A DNA stretch of 64,000 bases from Sphingomonadales bacterium (GTDB taxonomy: Bacteria; Pseudomonadota; Alphaproteobacteria; Sphingomonadales; Sphingomonadaceae). Position numbers and translations under genes: made by a program. This document shows positions 6,287-14,814 of this stretch, piece by piece. The notes below the pieces were generated by a model. The model made no database searches. It was not told the origin of the DNA and worked only from the letters and a program-made list of their open reading frames with translations. The stretch spans positions 1 through 64,000 of the forward strand of contig JAACPW010000009.1 in the NCBI GenBank assembly GCA_009995225.1, read 5' to 3'. The first letter of the stretch is position 1, and each line of letters starts with the position of its first letter.

Positions 6287-8519
6287 CATCAGGGGGGAGC
6301 GCCCCCATCCACTAGCTTCGGTCGGCATCGCTGCCGGAATGCTGCTCGACATCAAGGGGCGCTACGTCAAGATCGAGAAGATCCATGATAACCGCGTGCT
6401 CGAGATCATAGACCAGCTCACGATGGCACCCATTCAGATAAGGTCCGAGAAATCCGGCGAAGCGATTTCCCCGACCCTGGAGTGGTTGCGTGAACGCTAC
6501 ATCGCCGGCGAGGTTAGACCGGTCGAGCCCGTCGAAGTCGCGTTCAGCATAGACGGCCGGAGAGACCTGCTCGATCCCGATCGTCTGCTGGACCGCGACC
6601 CGGACGCTCGTTGGCGCCGCGGCTTAGCTGCGCGCGCCTACGAGTCCGGTGCCGTTCGGACCGACGAAGGCCTCGGCCAATGGATTGAATCCGAATTCGG
6701 GAACCATCCTGACGATCTTGGCAGGACGCCTCCCTCAGGTTCGTCTCTCAAGAGATGGATCCGGCGTTGGCTCGCGAACCGAGGCTCGGCCTGGAACATG
6801 ATCTTCGTGCGGGGACGTACCCCTGGCATAAGCCAACTCGACCCCCGTGTGGCCGTTATCGCCGATGACTGCGCCATATGGTATTGGTCCACGCCCCATG
6901 AAAGCGCTCGCAATGCGTGGATCAGGGCGAGAAGGATGATCAAGGCCCACAACGCAAAGCTGGACGCCGGTGAGGAACCGCTCAAGGCCTTCTCGGAACA
7001 GACGATGCGCAACCGCATCAAGCGGCTGAAGTGCTATGATACCGTGGCCGCCAAGTTCGGCAAGAAGCACGCGGAAAGGCTGTTCAAGGGGGCGGGAGAA
7101 GCCCTGGTGGCGACTGCGCCTCTCGAGATCGTCCTCATGGACGCTACCACTCTCGAACAGGTCATTGTCTTCGACGACGACTGGCAGATGCCCGCATGCC
7201 GCGTGCGCATCGTTGCGCTCATGGATCTGGCTACCCATGCAATCGTCGGATTCCATGTCTATCCTGGCCCGGACCGGTCCGAAACCTCGATCGAAGCGGT
7301 GCTTAACGCCGTCGCAGCGCCGACTATTCCCTCGGACCTGCTCGCCCGCTATCCGATCCTCGGCTGGATCATGGGCAAACCTTCGGCCATCCTGCCCGAC
7401 AACGCGAAGACCCTGATCGGACCTTCGACGCTCCCGTCCTTCGAGGAGGCGGGGATCACGGTCCTGATGCCGCCGATCGAGACGCCGACCGCCAAGGCGA
7501 AGCTGGAACGCTGGTTCGGCACGCTGAAAAGCCGCATCCGGACCCTGCCGGGCACCATCATCGATCCCAAGCGCGCCGTCGAACTCGACTACGACCCGGT
7601 GGCGGAGGCCTGCGTCACGCTCCCGCAGCTCCAACGCATTATCGACCGGTTCGTCGCGGAATACAACGCCACCCCCCAGAAGGCGTTAGACAATAGATCG
7701 CCCGCGCAAGTGTGGGAAGCTCATGCACGCAGGCAGTTCCTGCCGGTGTTGAATGACCGTACACGCCTTGCACGCATTCTCGGGAGGACCGGAACCGCAC
7801 TGCTCACGCGAAACGGGATCGAGAAGTTCCGGCTACGGTGGCGCGATTCCGCCAAGGTCCGCCGGCTCCTGAGCAACTTGGCCGGGACCCAGGAAGCGCG
7901 GGAGCGTCCGAGCGGAGACCTGGTCATCGAAGTCAAGATCCGCTGGAACCCCGGCAATCTCGACACCATCCAGGTGTTCGACGAGATCGACCGAGAGTGG
8001 GTCGTTCTGCCCTCAACGAAGCCGCTCTATACCTACAACCTTAGCGAATGGGAGCACGAGGTCTATCGTCGTGCGGCCAAAAGGAGGGGTGAGGCCTTCG
8101 AAACCCAACAAGACATGCTCGAATCGCGCGCCGCCACGCTGCGCGAGATCGACGAAATGGCTCCCAAGCTCCCCTTCCGCCGCCGTGGCGAGATGGCCGC
8201 GCTCTACGTCTCCGAAAGCGTCAAGAAGCTGCGCGAGAAGCACAATGAGGCGCAGGAAGAAAACTTCCCGGCCGTCGACCAGTCCACATCCGAATGCGAA
8301 AGGTTGGACCGGGGCCTTCCGCGACCAGGCCCGGCGAGGGGTGGCGCGGACCCCACGGGCAAAGCCGCGCCCGAGCGTCCCCATGGATACTATGGCCCCG
8401 CCGAACGCGAACTTACCGATTCCGACTGGGATCTCGACGAGACGGAAGTCGACGATGACGAGATCGGACGGACGGAAGAGCCGGACGAGGAGGAACTGCC
8501 GCCGGAGGACGACCGATGA
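6255..8519 (+). CDS. tnsB: TnsB-like DDE transposase (Mu/Tn7 type)
   Basis: This 754-residue transposase, with an integrase-core RNase H fold, cuts the 3' ends and joins them to the target. N-terminal helical DNA-binding regions (about 60-190) include SSLKRWIRRWL. The catalytic core has D296 in VLMDATTLEQ, the strand VRIVALMDLATHAIVGFHVY, D382 in ILPDNAKT and E418 in KAKLERWFGTLKSR; the 35 residues between the last Asp and Glu are the classical spacing. A Mu-type beta-barrel follows (about 545-630, including IQVFDEIDREWVVLP), then a charged tail rich in Asp and Glu, probably contacting TnsC. The start could be ATG 6255 or 6279. The stop overlaps the tnsC start by 4 bp. All catalytic residues are intact, so it is probably active. 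Confidence 0.93.
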   Translation: MKRNSPLFMDDIRGERPHPLASVGIAAGMLLDIKGRYVKIEKIHDNRVLEIIDQLTMAPIQIRSEKSGEAISPTLEWLRERYIAGEVRPVEPVEVAFSIDGRRDLLDPDRLLDRDPDARWRRGLAARAYESGAVRTDEGLGQWIESEFGNHPDDLGRTPPSGSSLKRWIRRWLANRGSAWNMIFVRGRTPGISQLDPRVAVIADDCAIWYWSTPHESARNAWIRARRMIKAHNAKLDAGEEPLKAFSEQTMRNRIKRLKCYDTVAAKFGKKHAERLFKGAGEALVATAPLEIVLMDATTLEQVIVFDDDWQMPACRVRIVALMDLATHAIVGFHVYPGPDRSETSIEAVLNAVAAPTIPSDLLARYPILGWIMGKPSAILPDNAKTLIGPSTLPSFEEAGITVLMPPIETPTAKAKLERWFGTLKSRIRTLPGTIIDPKRAVELDYDPVAEACVTLPQLQRIIDRFVAEYNATPQKALDNRSPAQVWEAHARRQFLPVLNDRTRLARILGRTGTALLTRNGIEKFRLRWRDSAKVRRLLSNLAGTQEARERPSGDLVIEVKIRWNPGNLDTIQVFDEIDREWVVLPSTKPLYTYNLSEWEHEVYRRAAKRRGEAFETQQDMLESRAATLREIDEMAPKLPFRRRGEMAALYVSESVKKLREKHNEAQEENFPAVDQSTSECERLDRGLPRPGPARGGADPTGKAAPERPHGYYGPAERELTDSDWDLDETEVDDDEIGRTEEPDEEELPPEDDR

Positions 8520-9490
8520 GCACGGTCCACGTCATTCCGCAGCCTGTCACCGGCCGGTTGCATCCCGTGTTCGAGGACGAGGTGGATGAGAAATGCGCCC
8601 AGGCCCTGGAGCTGCTGAAGGCCGTATACGTCCCCCACGACAAGCATCGGGCGATCCGGTCCAGGATTAACACCTTGCGACTCTCCAGCCTTTCGATCCT
8701 GCGATGCGGCGAAGCGCTGGAGGGGCGGGCTCTGGTCCAGGGTACCGGTGCGGGAAAGACGACCATCCTCAAGCTGATCGCCGACGAGAGCAACACAAGG
8801 CCGGGTCGCGAGGGGAAGGTCAATCCGCATCGGGTCCTCTATATTGAGATGAAGGTTGCCGGAACGCTCAACATGCTCTGCCGACGCATCCTCAAGAAGA
8901 TCGGCGATCCGCACTGGAACGATGGCAATGCCGACGACGTGCGCGAAAGGCTCGAGATCGGTTTCGACCAGAAGGGCGTGGAACTCCTGATCGTCGATGA
9001 GGTGCAGCACTTGAAAGGGACGAGCAGGGACAAGCTGGCGATCGCGGACGAGCTCAAGGGACTTCTCGATGCCGGTATCGTTCCGATCGTATTTGCGGGT
9101 ACAGAAAAAGCCAAAGGCTTCTTCGAAGACAATCTGGAACTCGCGGGCAGGCTCGGCGCGTCGCTCGACCTTGCGCCGCTGGGGACGACAACGGACGATC
9201 GGCGCAAATTCATGGAATTCTGTCGTGGCCTGGACGCTGCTATCGAGGAGGCCAGGATCTTTCCCCGGGCGCCGGGGTTCGCCGTCCGAGAAAACCTAAC
9301 GGGCCTGTTCCGCGCCTCGGGCGGCCATTTCGGCAGAGTTTGCCGTGTCGTGACCGTCGCGGTTGAGCACGCGGTGCGGCGGGAGGCAGAGTTCGTCGAG
9401 CGTTACGATCTCCATTCGGCGACCGAGACTTTCGCGATCCCCAACGAATACTGCAGACATAACCCGTTCACGGCGACGCGGCAGCCATGA
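8516..9490 (+). CDS. tnsC: TnsC/TniB-like AAA+ ATPase
   Basis: This 324-residue ATPase has Walker A GTGAGKTT (about residues 76-83) and Walker B LLIVDEVQHL (about 157-166), then sensor-like IVPIVFAGTEKA and LAGRLGASLDLAPLG, the pattern of TniB/TnsC/MuB-type AAA+ proteins. In Tn7-like systems this ATPase polymerises on target DNA, is recruited by TniQ/TnsD, and activates the TnsA-TnsB cutting complex. Length is close to TniB, shorter than Tn7 TnsC (555), suggesting a minimal version. It is coupled to tnsB and to tniQ by 4-bp overlaps at both ends. All ATPase motifs are complete. Confidence 0.93.
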   Translation: MSTVHVIPQPVTGRLHPVFEDEVDEKCAQALELLKAVYVPHDKHRAIRSRINTLRLSSLSILRCGEALEGRALVQGTGAGKTTILKLIADESNTRPGREGKVNPHRVLYIEMKVAGTLNMLCRRILKKIGDPHWNDGNADDVRERLEIGFDQKGVELLIVDEVQHLKGTSRDKLAIADELKGLLDAGIVPIVFAGTEKAKGFFEDNLELAGRLGASLDLAPLGTTTDDRRKFMEFCRGLDAAIEEARIFPRAPGFAVRENLTGLFRASGGHFGRVCRVVTVAVEHAVRREAEFVERYDLHSATETFAIPNEYCRHNPFTATRQP

Positions 9491-11394
9491 CAGGAGACGA
9501 CCACGCGGCGCGGCCACTTCTGGTCCCCACGGCTCCCTATCGCGAGGAAGGCCTGCACGGGTTGATAGCCCGCGCGACCCACAGCAACCGGCTGGGCCAC
9601 GCGAAGGTCATACTCGAAGATATCGGACTCTCCCTTGCCCGCCAGGGACTCGCATCGCAGCGGATGGACGACCGGCAGGCAATCGCTCTCGCTTTGAAGA
9701 TCGGCTGCGAGGCGGAAGCAATCGGCCGCATCAGGACTCAGCCGGTGCAGGGCTCCCAAGGACCGCTTCTCAGATGGGGAAGCACGGCCATCCGGAGCTC
9801 CGACCTGCTCGTAATGAAGCGTCGCGTATGCCCGGAAACGATGACGTCCCAAGACTGGCTCCCCGCACAGTGGAGCCTCAAGCATCTGCCCTATTGCGCG
9901 TATTGTTTCGCACCGCTCGTCGATCGTTGCGACACGTGCGGACTGCAGCTCGGCTGGGGGACGGCGCGAGGCGTCGCCGCATGTGCCGCATGCAAGAGGG
10001 AAGTCGAGGCGTCGAGCGCGCCCCGCCTGTCTGAAATTCACCGAGAGGATTACAGGCTTCTGTCGGATATCTCCTCGATGGACGACAACATTCGCAAGGC
10101 GGGTCTGAGCCAATTTCCCGCGCGGATCGCATCCCTCGAGCTTCATCAGTTCCTCGATCTCGCACTCGGTCTGGGTCAGGCGTTCATCCCCAACAGCGGG
10201 GGACTACGGCGGATAGCGACGAAACTTCCTTCACGCATCACCAGCTCGGCCTACTGCACCGGGGTCAGGATCCTCAAGGACTGGCCACAGGCGCTGATCG
10301 AACGCGGGGAGGCCTTCATCGCTGAAGGGAAGATGCAGGAGATGCACTTCTGGCAGACATTGACGCGTCTTCGGAATGCCGGGACGAACGGCAGCTTCGC
10401 CGGCACCTTCCTACGTTCCCAATTGCCCGGCCTGACCGATGAGCGCCGCTTATCGATTCCGGGCCTGTTCTGCGGCGTCATGGGTTCACGGGAACTGCAG
10501 AACGCTTCAGGGCTGCAGGTGCCTCAGATCCGCCGTCTGCGTGAGGACGGCGTCTTCGGCAAAGTCCATGCCACGGGAACGAAGGCGAAGAGCTTCCAGA
10601 TCGACAGGAAGATCGGTGAAGAGGTAACGCGGCTCTTTCGCGACACGGTCTCACTACACGCCGCCGCGTACCGCATCGGCGTTCCGGTCTACTGTGTCGA
10701 GCAACTCGTATGCCTGGGCGAACTCCAAGCCGTGGATCACGCAGCCCTCATCTCTTTGAGCTCCGCTCCCCGCATCATGTCGAACAGCCTCGAAGACTTC
10801 CTGAAGAGGATCGCGAACCGCATTCCGGTCGAGCAGGACGGTCGTGATGGCTGTATATCTCTTCGGGCCGCATGTTCCGCACTGTATTGCGGGGAGAAGC
10901 CATACGCGAAATATCTCGTGATGGTGCTCGCGGGCAGCTTGGGTGCGCATCTCAGACAGGACGAGCACAAGCGTAGCGCCGCGCTGCTGTCCAGAATTCT
11001 GGTAAACTTCGCTGCCTTCGAACAGCGCCCCACCTCGCCATTCGTCTCGACCATGTATCCTTCGTTCCGGTTCAGTGACACGTACACCCAGAGGGATGCG
11101 GCGGACGTACTCAGCGTGCGAAGCATTGATGTGGCCAAGGCAACCGAGGAAGAACTGCTCGTCTCGAAAACGGGATACAAGTGTTCGCGGATCTATGAAC
11201 GCAGTACGATCCGCTCGGCCGCAGAGCGCCATATGAGCAGTGCGGAACTCGCCTACAGAACGGGATGGAGGTCACGCTCGAGTGCCGCCGAATGGGCGCG
11301 ATGTCATGACCTCGCCCGTGCTTCACTGGGCTGGCCGCGGCAGGATACACTCCAAGCGATTCAGAACTCGGGCGCCGCCGCACGAAGCCTCTGA
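9487..11394 (+). CDS. tniQ: TniQ/TnsD-family target-selection protein
   Basis: This 635-residue protein opens with the TniQ signature PYREEGLHGLIARATHSN and has a zinc-binding region (about residues 134-176) with CxxC pairs in YCAYC, CDTC and CAAC. TniQ proteins choose the insertion site and load TnsC. Long TnsD-type versions carry extra C-terminal DNA-binding domains that recognise a fixed chromosomal site, while short ones work with other guides. At 635 residues this is a long version, with helical DNA-binding-like regions further on (for example LQVPQIRRLREDGVFG, about 340-355, and a second HTH-like stretch near 540-560). It therefore probably recognises a specific attachment site by itself. 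No glmS, tRNA or other classical target gene is visible next to it. It is the last gene of the tns operon. Confidence 0.9.
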   Translation: MTGDDHAARPLLVPTAPYREEGLHGLIARATHSNRLGHAKVILEDIGLSLARQGLASQRMDDRQAIALALKIGCEAEAIGRIRTQPVQGSQGPLLRWGSTAIRSSDLLVMKRRVCPETMTSQDWLPAQWSLKHLPYCAYCFAPLVDRCDTCGLQLGWGTARGVAACAACKREVEASSAPRLSEIHREDYRLLSDISSMDDNIRKAGLSQFPARIASLELHQFLDLALGLGQAFIPNSGGLRRIATKLPSRITSSAYCTGVRILKDWPQALIERGEAFIAEGKMQEMHFWQTLTRLRNAGTNGSFAGTFLRSQLPGLTDERRLSIPGLFCGVMGSRELQNASGLQVPQIRRLREDGVFGKVHATGTKAKSFQIDRKIGEEVTRLFRDTVSLHAAAYRIGVPVYCVEQLVCLGELQAVDHAALISLSSAPRIMSNSLEDFLKRIANRIPVEQDGRDGCISLRAACSALYCGEKPYAKYLVMVLAGSLGAHLRQDEHKRSAALLSRILVNFAAFEQRPTSPFVSTMYPSFRFSDTYTQRDAADVLSVRSIDVAKATEEELLVSKTGYKCSRIYERSTIRSAAERHMSSAELAYRTGWRSRSSAAEWARCHDLARASLGWPRQDTLQAIQNSGAAARSL

Positions 11395-11788
11395 TCTGCG
11401 GAAGCCAACTGCTCTGAAGTTTTTTTCTGGATACTTCCTAGCGCGCTCTTCATCTTGTTCGATCTGGCCGACCCACGCACATGTCGGAATATCTCCGCAA
11501 CCCTTATCTTCCTGCTGATTTTCAAGAGTTCCGGCTAATTATAAGTCATTCAGCTTCTAATCGGAAAGTGGCTTGATCATGCATGTTCCTGCACGGCAGG
11601 GGCACGAAGGAGTTGCGATCTGCACGTTAGGGGCACCGTGAGCTTGACCTGCTACAGTTGGGAAGTCCCTTTCGCCGAGGGTGGTTAGGGGCAGGTTTGT
11701 TTTTTGCTATCAAGTTCCGCCATTTATGCGGGATATAGTAGCTCTCAACGGCGCTTGTTGTTTCTGCTGGTGCCCCCAAAATTCAGCA
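11395..11788. other. Junction region between the Tn7-like module and the integrase island
   Basis: No gene is seen. Three copies of a G(G/T)(C/T)AGGGGCA motif occur in the same direction: 11595 (within GCACGGCAGGGGCACG), 11626 (within GCACGTTAGGGGCACC) and 11684 (GGTTAGGGGCAGG). They resemble the GGGGGCAC arm-type sites beside the integrase at 11789 and may be older arm sites, or transposon-end sites. AT-rich patches around 11414-11435 and 11530-11560 could hold promoters. The right end of the Tn7-like element should lie here but no matched inverted repeat was found. Confidence 0.4.
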
Positions 11789-11810
11789 TTTCTGGGGGCA
11801 CTTTTGGGGG
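11789..11810 (+). repeat. 22-bp direct repeat, left copy (arm-type or att site)
   Basis: Identical to 19147-19168. It contains two GGGGG(CAC) units in the same direction; inverted copies (TGGTGCCCCCAAA) flank it at about 11769-11781 and 11822-11834, next to the integrase start. This clustering suggests arm-type integrase-binding sites near attL. Confidence 0.7.
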
Positions 11811-11833
11811 AGTGCAGGAGCTGGTGCCCCCAA

Positions 11834-13060
11834 ATGCCTCTCAAAGCCATGGAAATTAAAGCGTTTTCGCCATCCGATAAGCCCTATCGTAAGCCCGATG
11901 GGCAAGGCATGTATCTTGAGATTCGCCCAAGCGGTTCAAAGCTTTGGTTTCTCAAGTATCGCATAGACGGCAAGGAAAAGCGGCTTGGGCTGGGAAGTTT
12001 CCCCGATATGAGCTTGGCCGATGCCCGCACGGCGCGCGACAAGGCCCGAGCGGCAATCCAAGCGGGGCGCGATCCCCTCCATGATCGCAAGATGACAAAG
12101 ATCGAACGGCGCGTGGGGGCGGGCCATACGTTCAAGTCTGTTGCCGATGATTTCATACAGACAAAGCTGGTGGCGGGCCGCAAGGCTCAAGCCACGATCG
12201 AAAAGGCGCGCTGGTATCTGTCGCACCTAGAGGCGGACATAGGCAAACGCCCGATCGCTGAAATTAAACCCGCCGAGCTGCTGGCCAGCCTCAAGAAAAT
12301 AGAAAAGCGCGGGCACCACGAAACCGCAATTCGCACCCGCGCCCTCGCCAGCCGAGTGTTCCGCCACGGCGTCGCAACCGCCCGATGCGAGAACGATCCG
12401 GCGCATCTGCTTAGCGGGGCGCTAGTTACGCCTGCGGTTACTCATCGCGCGGCTATTACCACGGCGGCACCGCTTGGCGCTTTCCTGCGCGCGGTTGACG
12501 AATACACCGGCGGGCCAATCGCCAAGATCGCCATGCAGCTTGCCCCTCACGTGTTCCTGCGTCCCGGCGAGCTTCGCCAAGGGCGATGGGAAGAAATCGA
12601 TTGGGATGCCTGCACATGGACGGTGCCCGCTGAGCGCACAAAACTGCGCCGCCCGCATAGTGTGCCGCTATCGCACCAAGCCATCACGCTCTTGCGCGAA
12701 CTAGAGCTTCATTCGGGCGGGTTCGAACTGATGTTCCCCGGCTTGCGATCGCATCTGCGCCCGATGAGCGAAAACACCATGAACGGGGCGTATCGCCGGA
12801 TGGGCTTTGGCAGCGATGTGATCTGCGCCCATGGCCTACGCTCCACCGCCTCGACACTGCTGAACGAAAGCGGGCTATGGCACGCCGACGCGATTGAGCG
12901 TGCGTTGGCCCATGGACATAGCGACGCGGTGCGGGGAATTTATGCTCGCGGCCAGCATTGGGATGAGCGCGTCAAAATGATGCAATGGTGGAGCGACTAT
13001 CTCGACAAGGTGAAGATGGGCGGCGAGGTGATCCCGCTTGATCGGGCATTGAGTGTGTAA
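11834..13060 (+). CDS. P4-type tyrosine integrase
   Basis: This 408-residue site-specific recombinase has an N-terminal arm-binding domain of the DUF4102 type (residues 1-90; LEIRPSGSKLWFLKYRIDGK and LGLGSFPDMSLADAR), a core-binding SAM-like domain (about 100-190) and a catalytic domain (about 200-390). The catalytic residues are visible: R243 in LRPGELR, H333 and R336 in AHGLRSTA, H360 in LAHGHS and the nucleophile Y370 in GIYARG. It integrates and excises the island. I chose ATG 11834 because the arm domain starts there (MPLKAMEIKAFSPSDKPY); the frame is open further upstream through the repeat region. It appears intact and active. Confidence 0.93.
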   Translation: MPLKAMEIKAFSPSDKPYRKPDGQGMYLEIRPSGSKLWFLKYRIDGKEKRLGLGSFPDMSLADARTARDKARAAIQAGRDPLHDRKMTKIERRVGAGHTFKSVADDFIQTKLVAGRKAQATIEKARWYLSHLEADIGKRPIAEIKPAELLASLKKIEKRGHHETAIRTRALASRVFRHGVATARCENDPAHLLSGALVTPAVTHRAAITTAAPLGAFLRAVDEYTGGPIAKIAMQLAPHVFLRPGELRQGRWEEIDWDACTWTVPAERTKLRRPHSVPLSHQAITLLRELELHSGGFELMFPGLRSHLRPMSENTMNGAYRRMGFGSDVICAHGLRSTASTLLNESGLWHADAIERALAHGHSDAVRGIYARGQHWDERVKMMQWWSDYLDKVKMGGEVIPLDRALSV

Positions 13061-13348
13061 AAGTTGCAAGGATGGATTCGAATGGATCGATCCTCATTTT
13101 TTACTTCACAGATTCATTTTCGCGCTTGCGGGTCTTGCGACTCAAGCTCTTTCCACGCTTCGCGAGCAGAAAAAGCGGCTTCTCCACAGGTCAAGTGGTA
13201 ACTAAGTGCTTAACAGCCCCTTGCGACCCCTTTTGTTCCGGCGCACAATTCTGGTGGTTTCCGATAGTTTCTGCCCGTCCGGGGCGATTCCATTGGTTAC
13301 TGCCGTAGCGGGTGTTCCAGTGCGGCCCTCTCGAACAAGGATGAATGC

Positions 13349-13531
13349 ATGGCAGCTCTTATCACCATCAAGAACTTTTGTGACGAATACGGCATTAGCC
13401 GTTCAACCGCTTATCGCCTGCGCGATCGCGGTGAGGTGCCTCACGTTAAGATCGGGCGCGCAACCCGCATCCGGCGTGAAGTTGCCGAGCAATGGTATCA
13501 GTCATTGGCCGAGAGCGCCGCAAATGACTGA
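13349..13531 (+). CDS. AlpA-like helix-turn-helix regulator / excisionase
   Basis: This 60-residue protein is made almost entirely of a MerR-like winged helix: ITIKNFCDEYGISRSTAYRLRDRGEVPHVKIGRATRIRREVAEQWYQSL, the pattern of AlpA and phage excisionases (HTH_17). Such proteins in P4-type islands activate the integrase promoter or direct excision. It lies 288 bp after the integrase in the same direction. About 290 bp upstream hold no other gene. Confidence 0.85.
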   Translation: MAALITIKNFCDEYGISRSTAYRLRDRGEVPHVKIGRATRIRREVAEQWYQSLAESAAND

Positions 13532-13917
13532 TCTGATGGCAGGAAAGCAAAGGCGCTGATAAGGCTTCCCACCTCACCAGCGCCCGAATCCGAAAGTTTC
13601 TCCTACTTTGGATACTGCTTACCTGCCAGACGATAACTGGGCCGTCTAATGCAAAATGCATACTGCCCAAAGGCCGGGGCGGCTGGTGAAATGATCCGGT
13701 CGCCCCGCAAGCCTGTCGCGCGGTTGGTGCGCCATTGTGCCCTGCCGTTCCTTTGAAACTTCAGGCGAATTGTGCCCGCTTGTGCCAGCCTTAAGCATAT
13801 GTTCCGCAAGGAATTCATTGCTTTGGCAGCAACGGCCTAACCCCGCCTATTATAGGGGCAGTTTCTATTCCTCCAGCACGGCTCAAGCGGGGCGGCCCGC
13901 GCAACCGGCGTGACCGC

Positions 13918-14478
13918 GTGACGTGGCAGCTTGATGAGCGCCAATGCCGCAATCTGATGCGGCGCAGTTTCCAAGCTTGGGGTGCAGGCCAGCCGCTAAC
14001 CCGCTTCATCACCTTGGCTTGGGGTCTGGGCGGGATCGATGCCGATAAGTCGGTGTGGGCAACCGGGCAATTCATCGACAAGGCGCGCGATTGGATGCGG
14101 CACCACGGACACGCAATGCCTTGGGTCTGGGTGCAGGAAACCGGCGATACGTTCGGCCAGCACGCGCATATTCTGCTGCACGTGCCGCCTGAGCTAAACG
14201 ACCTGTTCCGCCCCATGCCGAGGCGCTGGGCGAAAGCGATCCTCCCCAGCGGCTACGTCCCTAAGACTGTCCAATTCCAGCGCTTGGCCGGTGTGAGCGC
14301 GATAGAGGCCAATCCACTGCGATATGAGGCCGCGCTGATGGGCAAGCTCCACTATATGCTGAAATGCGCTCCAGCGGCCCTAGAATCCGTCCTGGGGCTT
14401 CACGGCTGGGGCGGAAAGCCTTGGGGGCAGCTCACGCGCGTAATCGGCAAGCGGGCGGGTGTGTGGCAGCGCCGCTAG
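13918..14478 (+). CDS. Rep-like / relaxase-like protein of integrative islands
   Basis: About 186 residues from a GTG at 13918. The motif GQHAHILLHVP contains a His-x-His preceded by VWVQETGD, recalling the HUH motif of rolling-circle initiators and the replication-type proteins often found in small islands and inovirus-like elements. WMRHHGHAMPWVWVQE and the basic C-terminus support nucleic-acid binding. The open frame continues upstream with plausible sequence (IPPARLKRGGPRNRRDR) to a stop at 13792 but without ATG, GTG or TTG, so the start may be a rare ATT codon or the gene may be cut at its 5' end. A catalytic Tyr is not obvious. Function is tentative; the gene itself is likely real. Confidence 0.5.
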   Translation: MTWQLDERQCRNLMRRSFQAWGAGQPLTRFITLAWGLGGIDADKSVWATGQFIDKARDWMRHHGHAMPWVWVQETGDTFGQHAHILLHVPPELNDLFRPMPRRWAKAILPSGYVPKTVQFQRLAGVSAIEANPLRYEAALMGKLHYMLKCAPAALESVLGLHGWGGKPWGQLTRVIGKRAGVWQRR

Positions 14479-14814
14479 GCACGCTTGGCCGTTGCTGATG
14501 AGAGAGCATGACGCGAAGCGGCTTTGCGCGCGCCGCCCCCAGCGGCGCAGCGCAATTCCGCGAAGCGATGCGGGCAGGGCGAGCAACCTTCCAAGCCCAG
14601 CCGGGGGGGCGGTTAATTCCCTGAAAGCAGGAAAACGGAGACCGGTAGCGATCCGCCGAATGATCGCTAACCCAGTTTTTTACGCGCGCGCGCGAGGGGT
14701 CATTTCCAGCCGTTCCCCAAGGTGCCAAAACACCCAAGTTGCCTATTGATTTAGGAAAATCTTGGCGGACTGTCCGGGCCGCAGTAGCGTGCCGTTCGCA
14801 TCAGAGGGGCGCAC
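14479..14814. other. Gene-free stretch before the restriction-modification gene
   Basis: 336 bp with no supported gene. It is rich in GC palindromes (GCGCGCGCGCG near 14687) and presumably contains the promoter of the 14815 gene, with a short AT-rich run at 14740-14760. I see no clear terminator. Confidence 0.4.

Larger units (their letters stand above)
2797..11394. mobile_element. Tn7-like transposition module (TnsA-TnsB-TnsC-TniQ plus two accessory proteins)
   Basis: Four consecutive rightward genes with small gaps or overlaps encode a TnsA-type endonuclease, a DDE transposase, an AAA ATPase and TniQ, the defining set of heteromeric Tn7-like elements that cut and paste. Upstream lie two unrecognised genes with transposase-like architecture. 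No cargo beyond these and no CRISPR-Cas genes are seen. The coordinates given are those of the genes. The true ends are not defined: the terminal inverted repeats, the multiple TnsB sites and a 5-bp target duplication were not identified with confidence. The next genes to the right belong to an integrase island. Confidence 0.75.

Noticed and set aside
11595..11700. Repeated GGGGCAC units taken as a CRISPR array
   Set aside because: Units are only about 10 bp long, the spacing is irregular (31 and 58 bp) and no cas genes are present; integrase arm sites fit better.
13603..13818. 71-codon minus-strand frame in the island
   Set aside because: No ribosome site and no recognisable fold; on the opposite strand to all other island genes.
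14459..14749. 96-codon frame after the Rep-like gene
   Set aside because: Overlaps the end of the Rep-like gene and lies in GC-rich palindromic DNA; its translation has no protein-like pattern.
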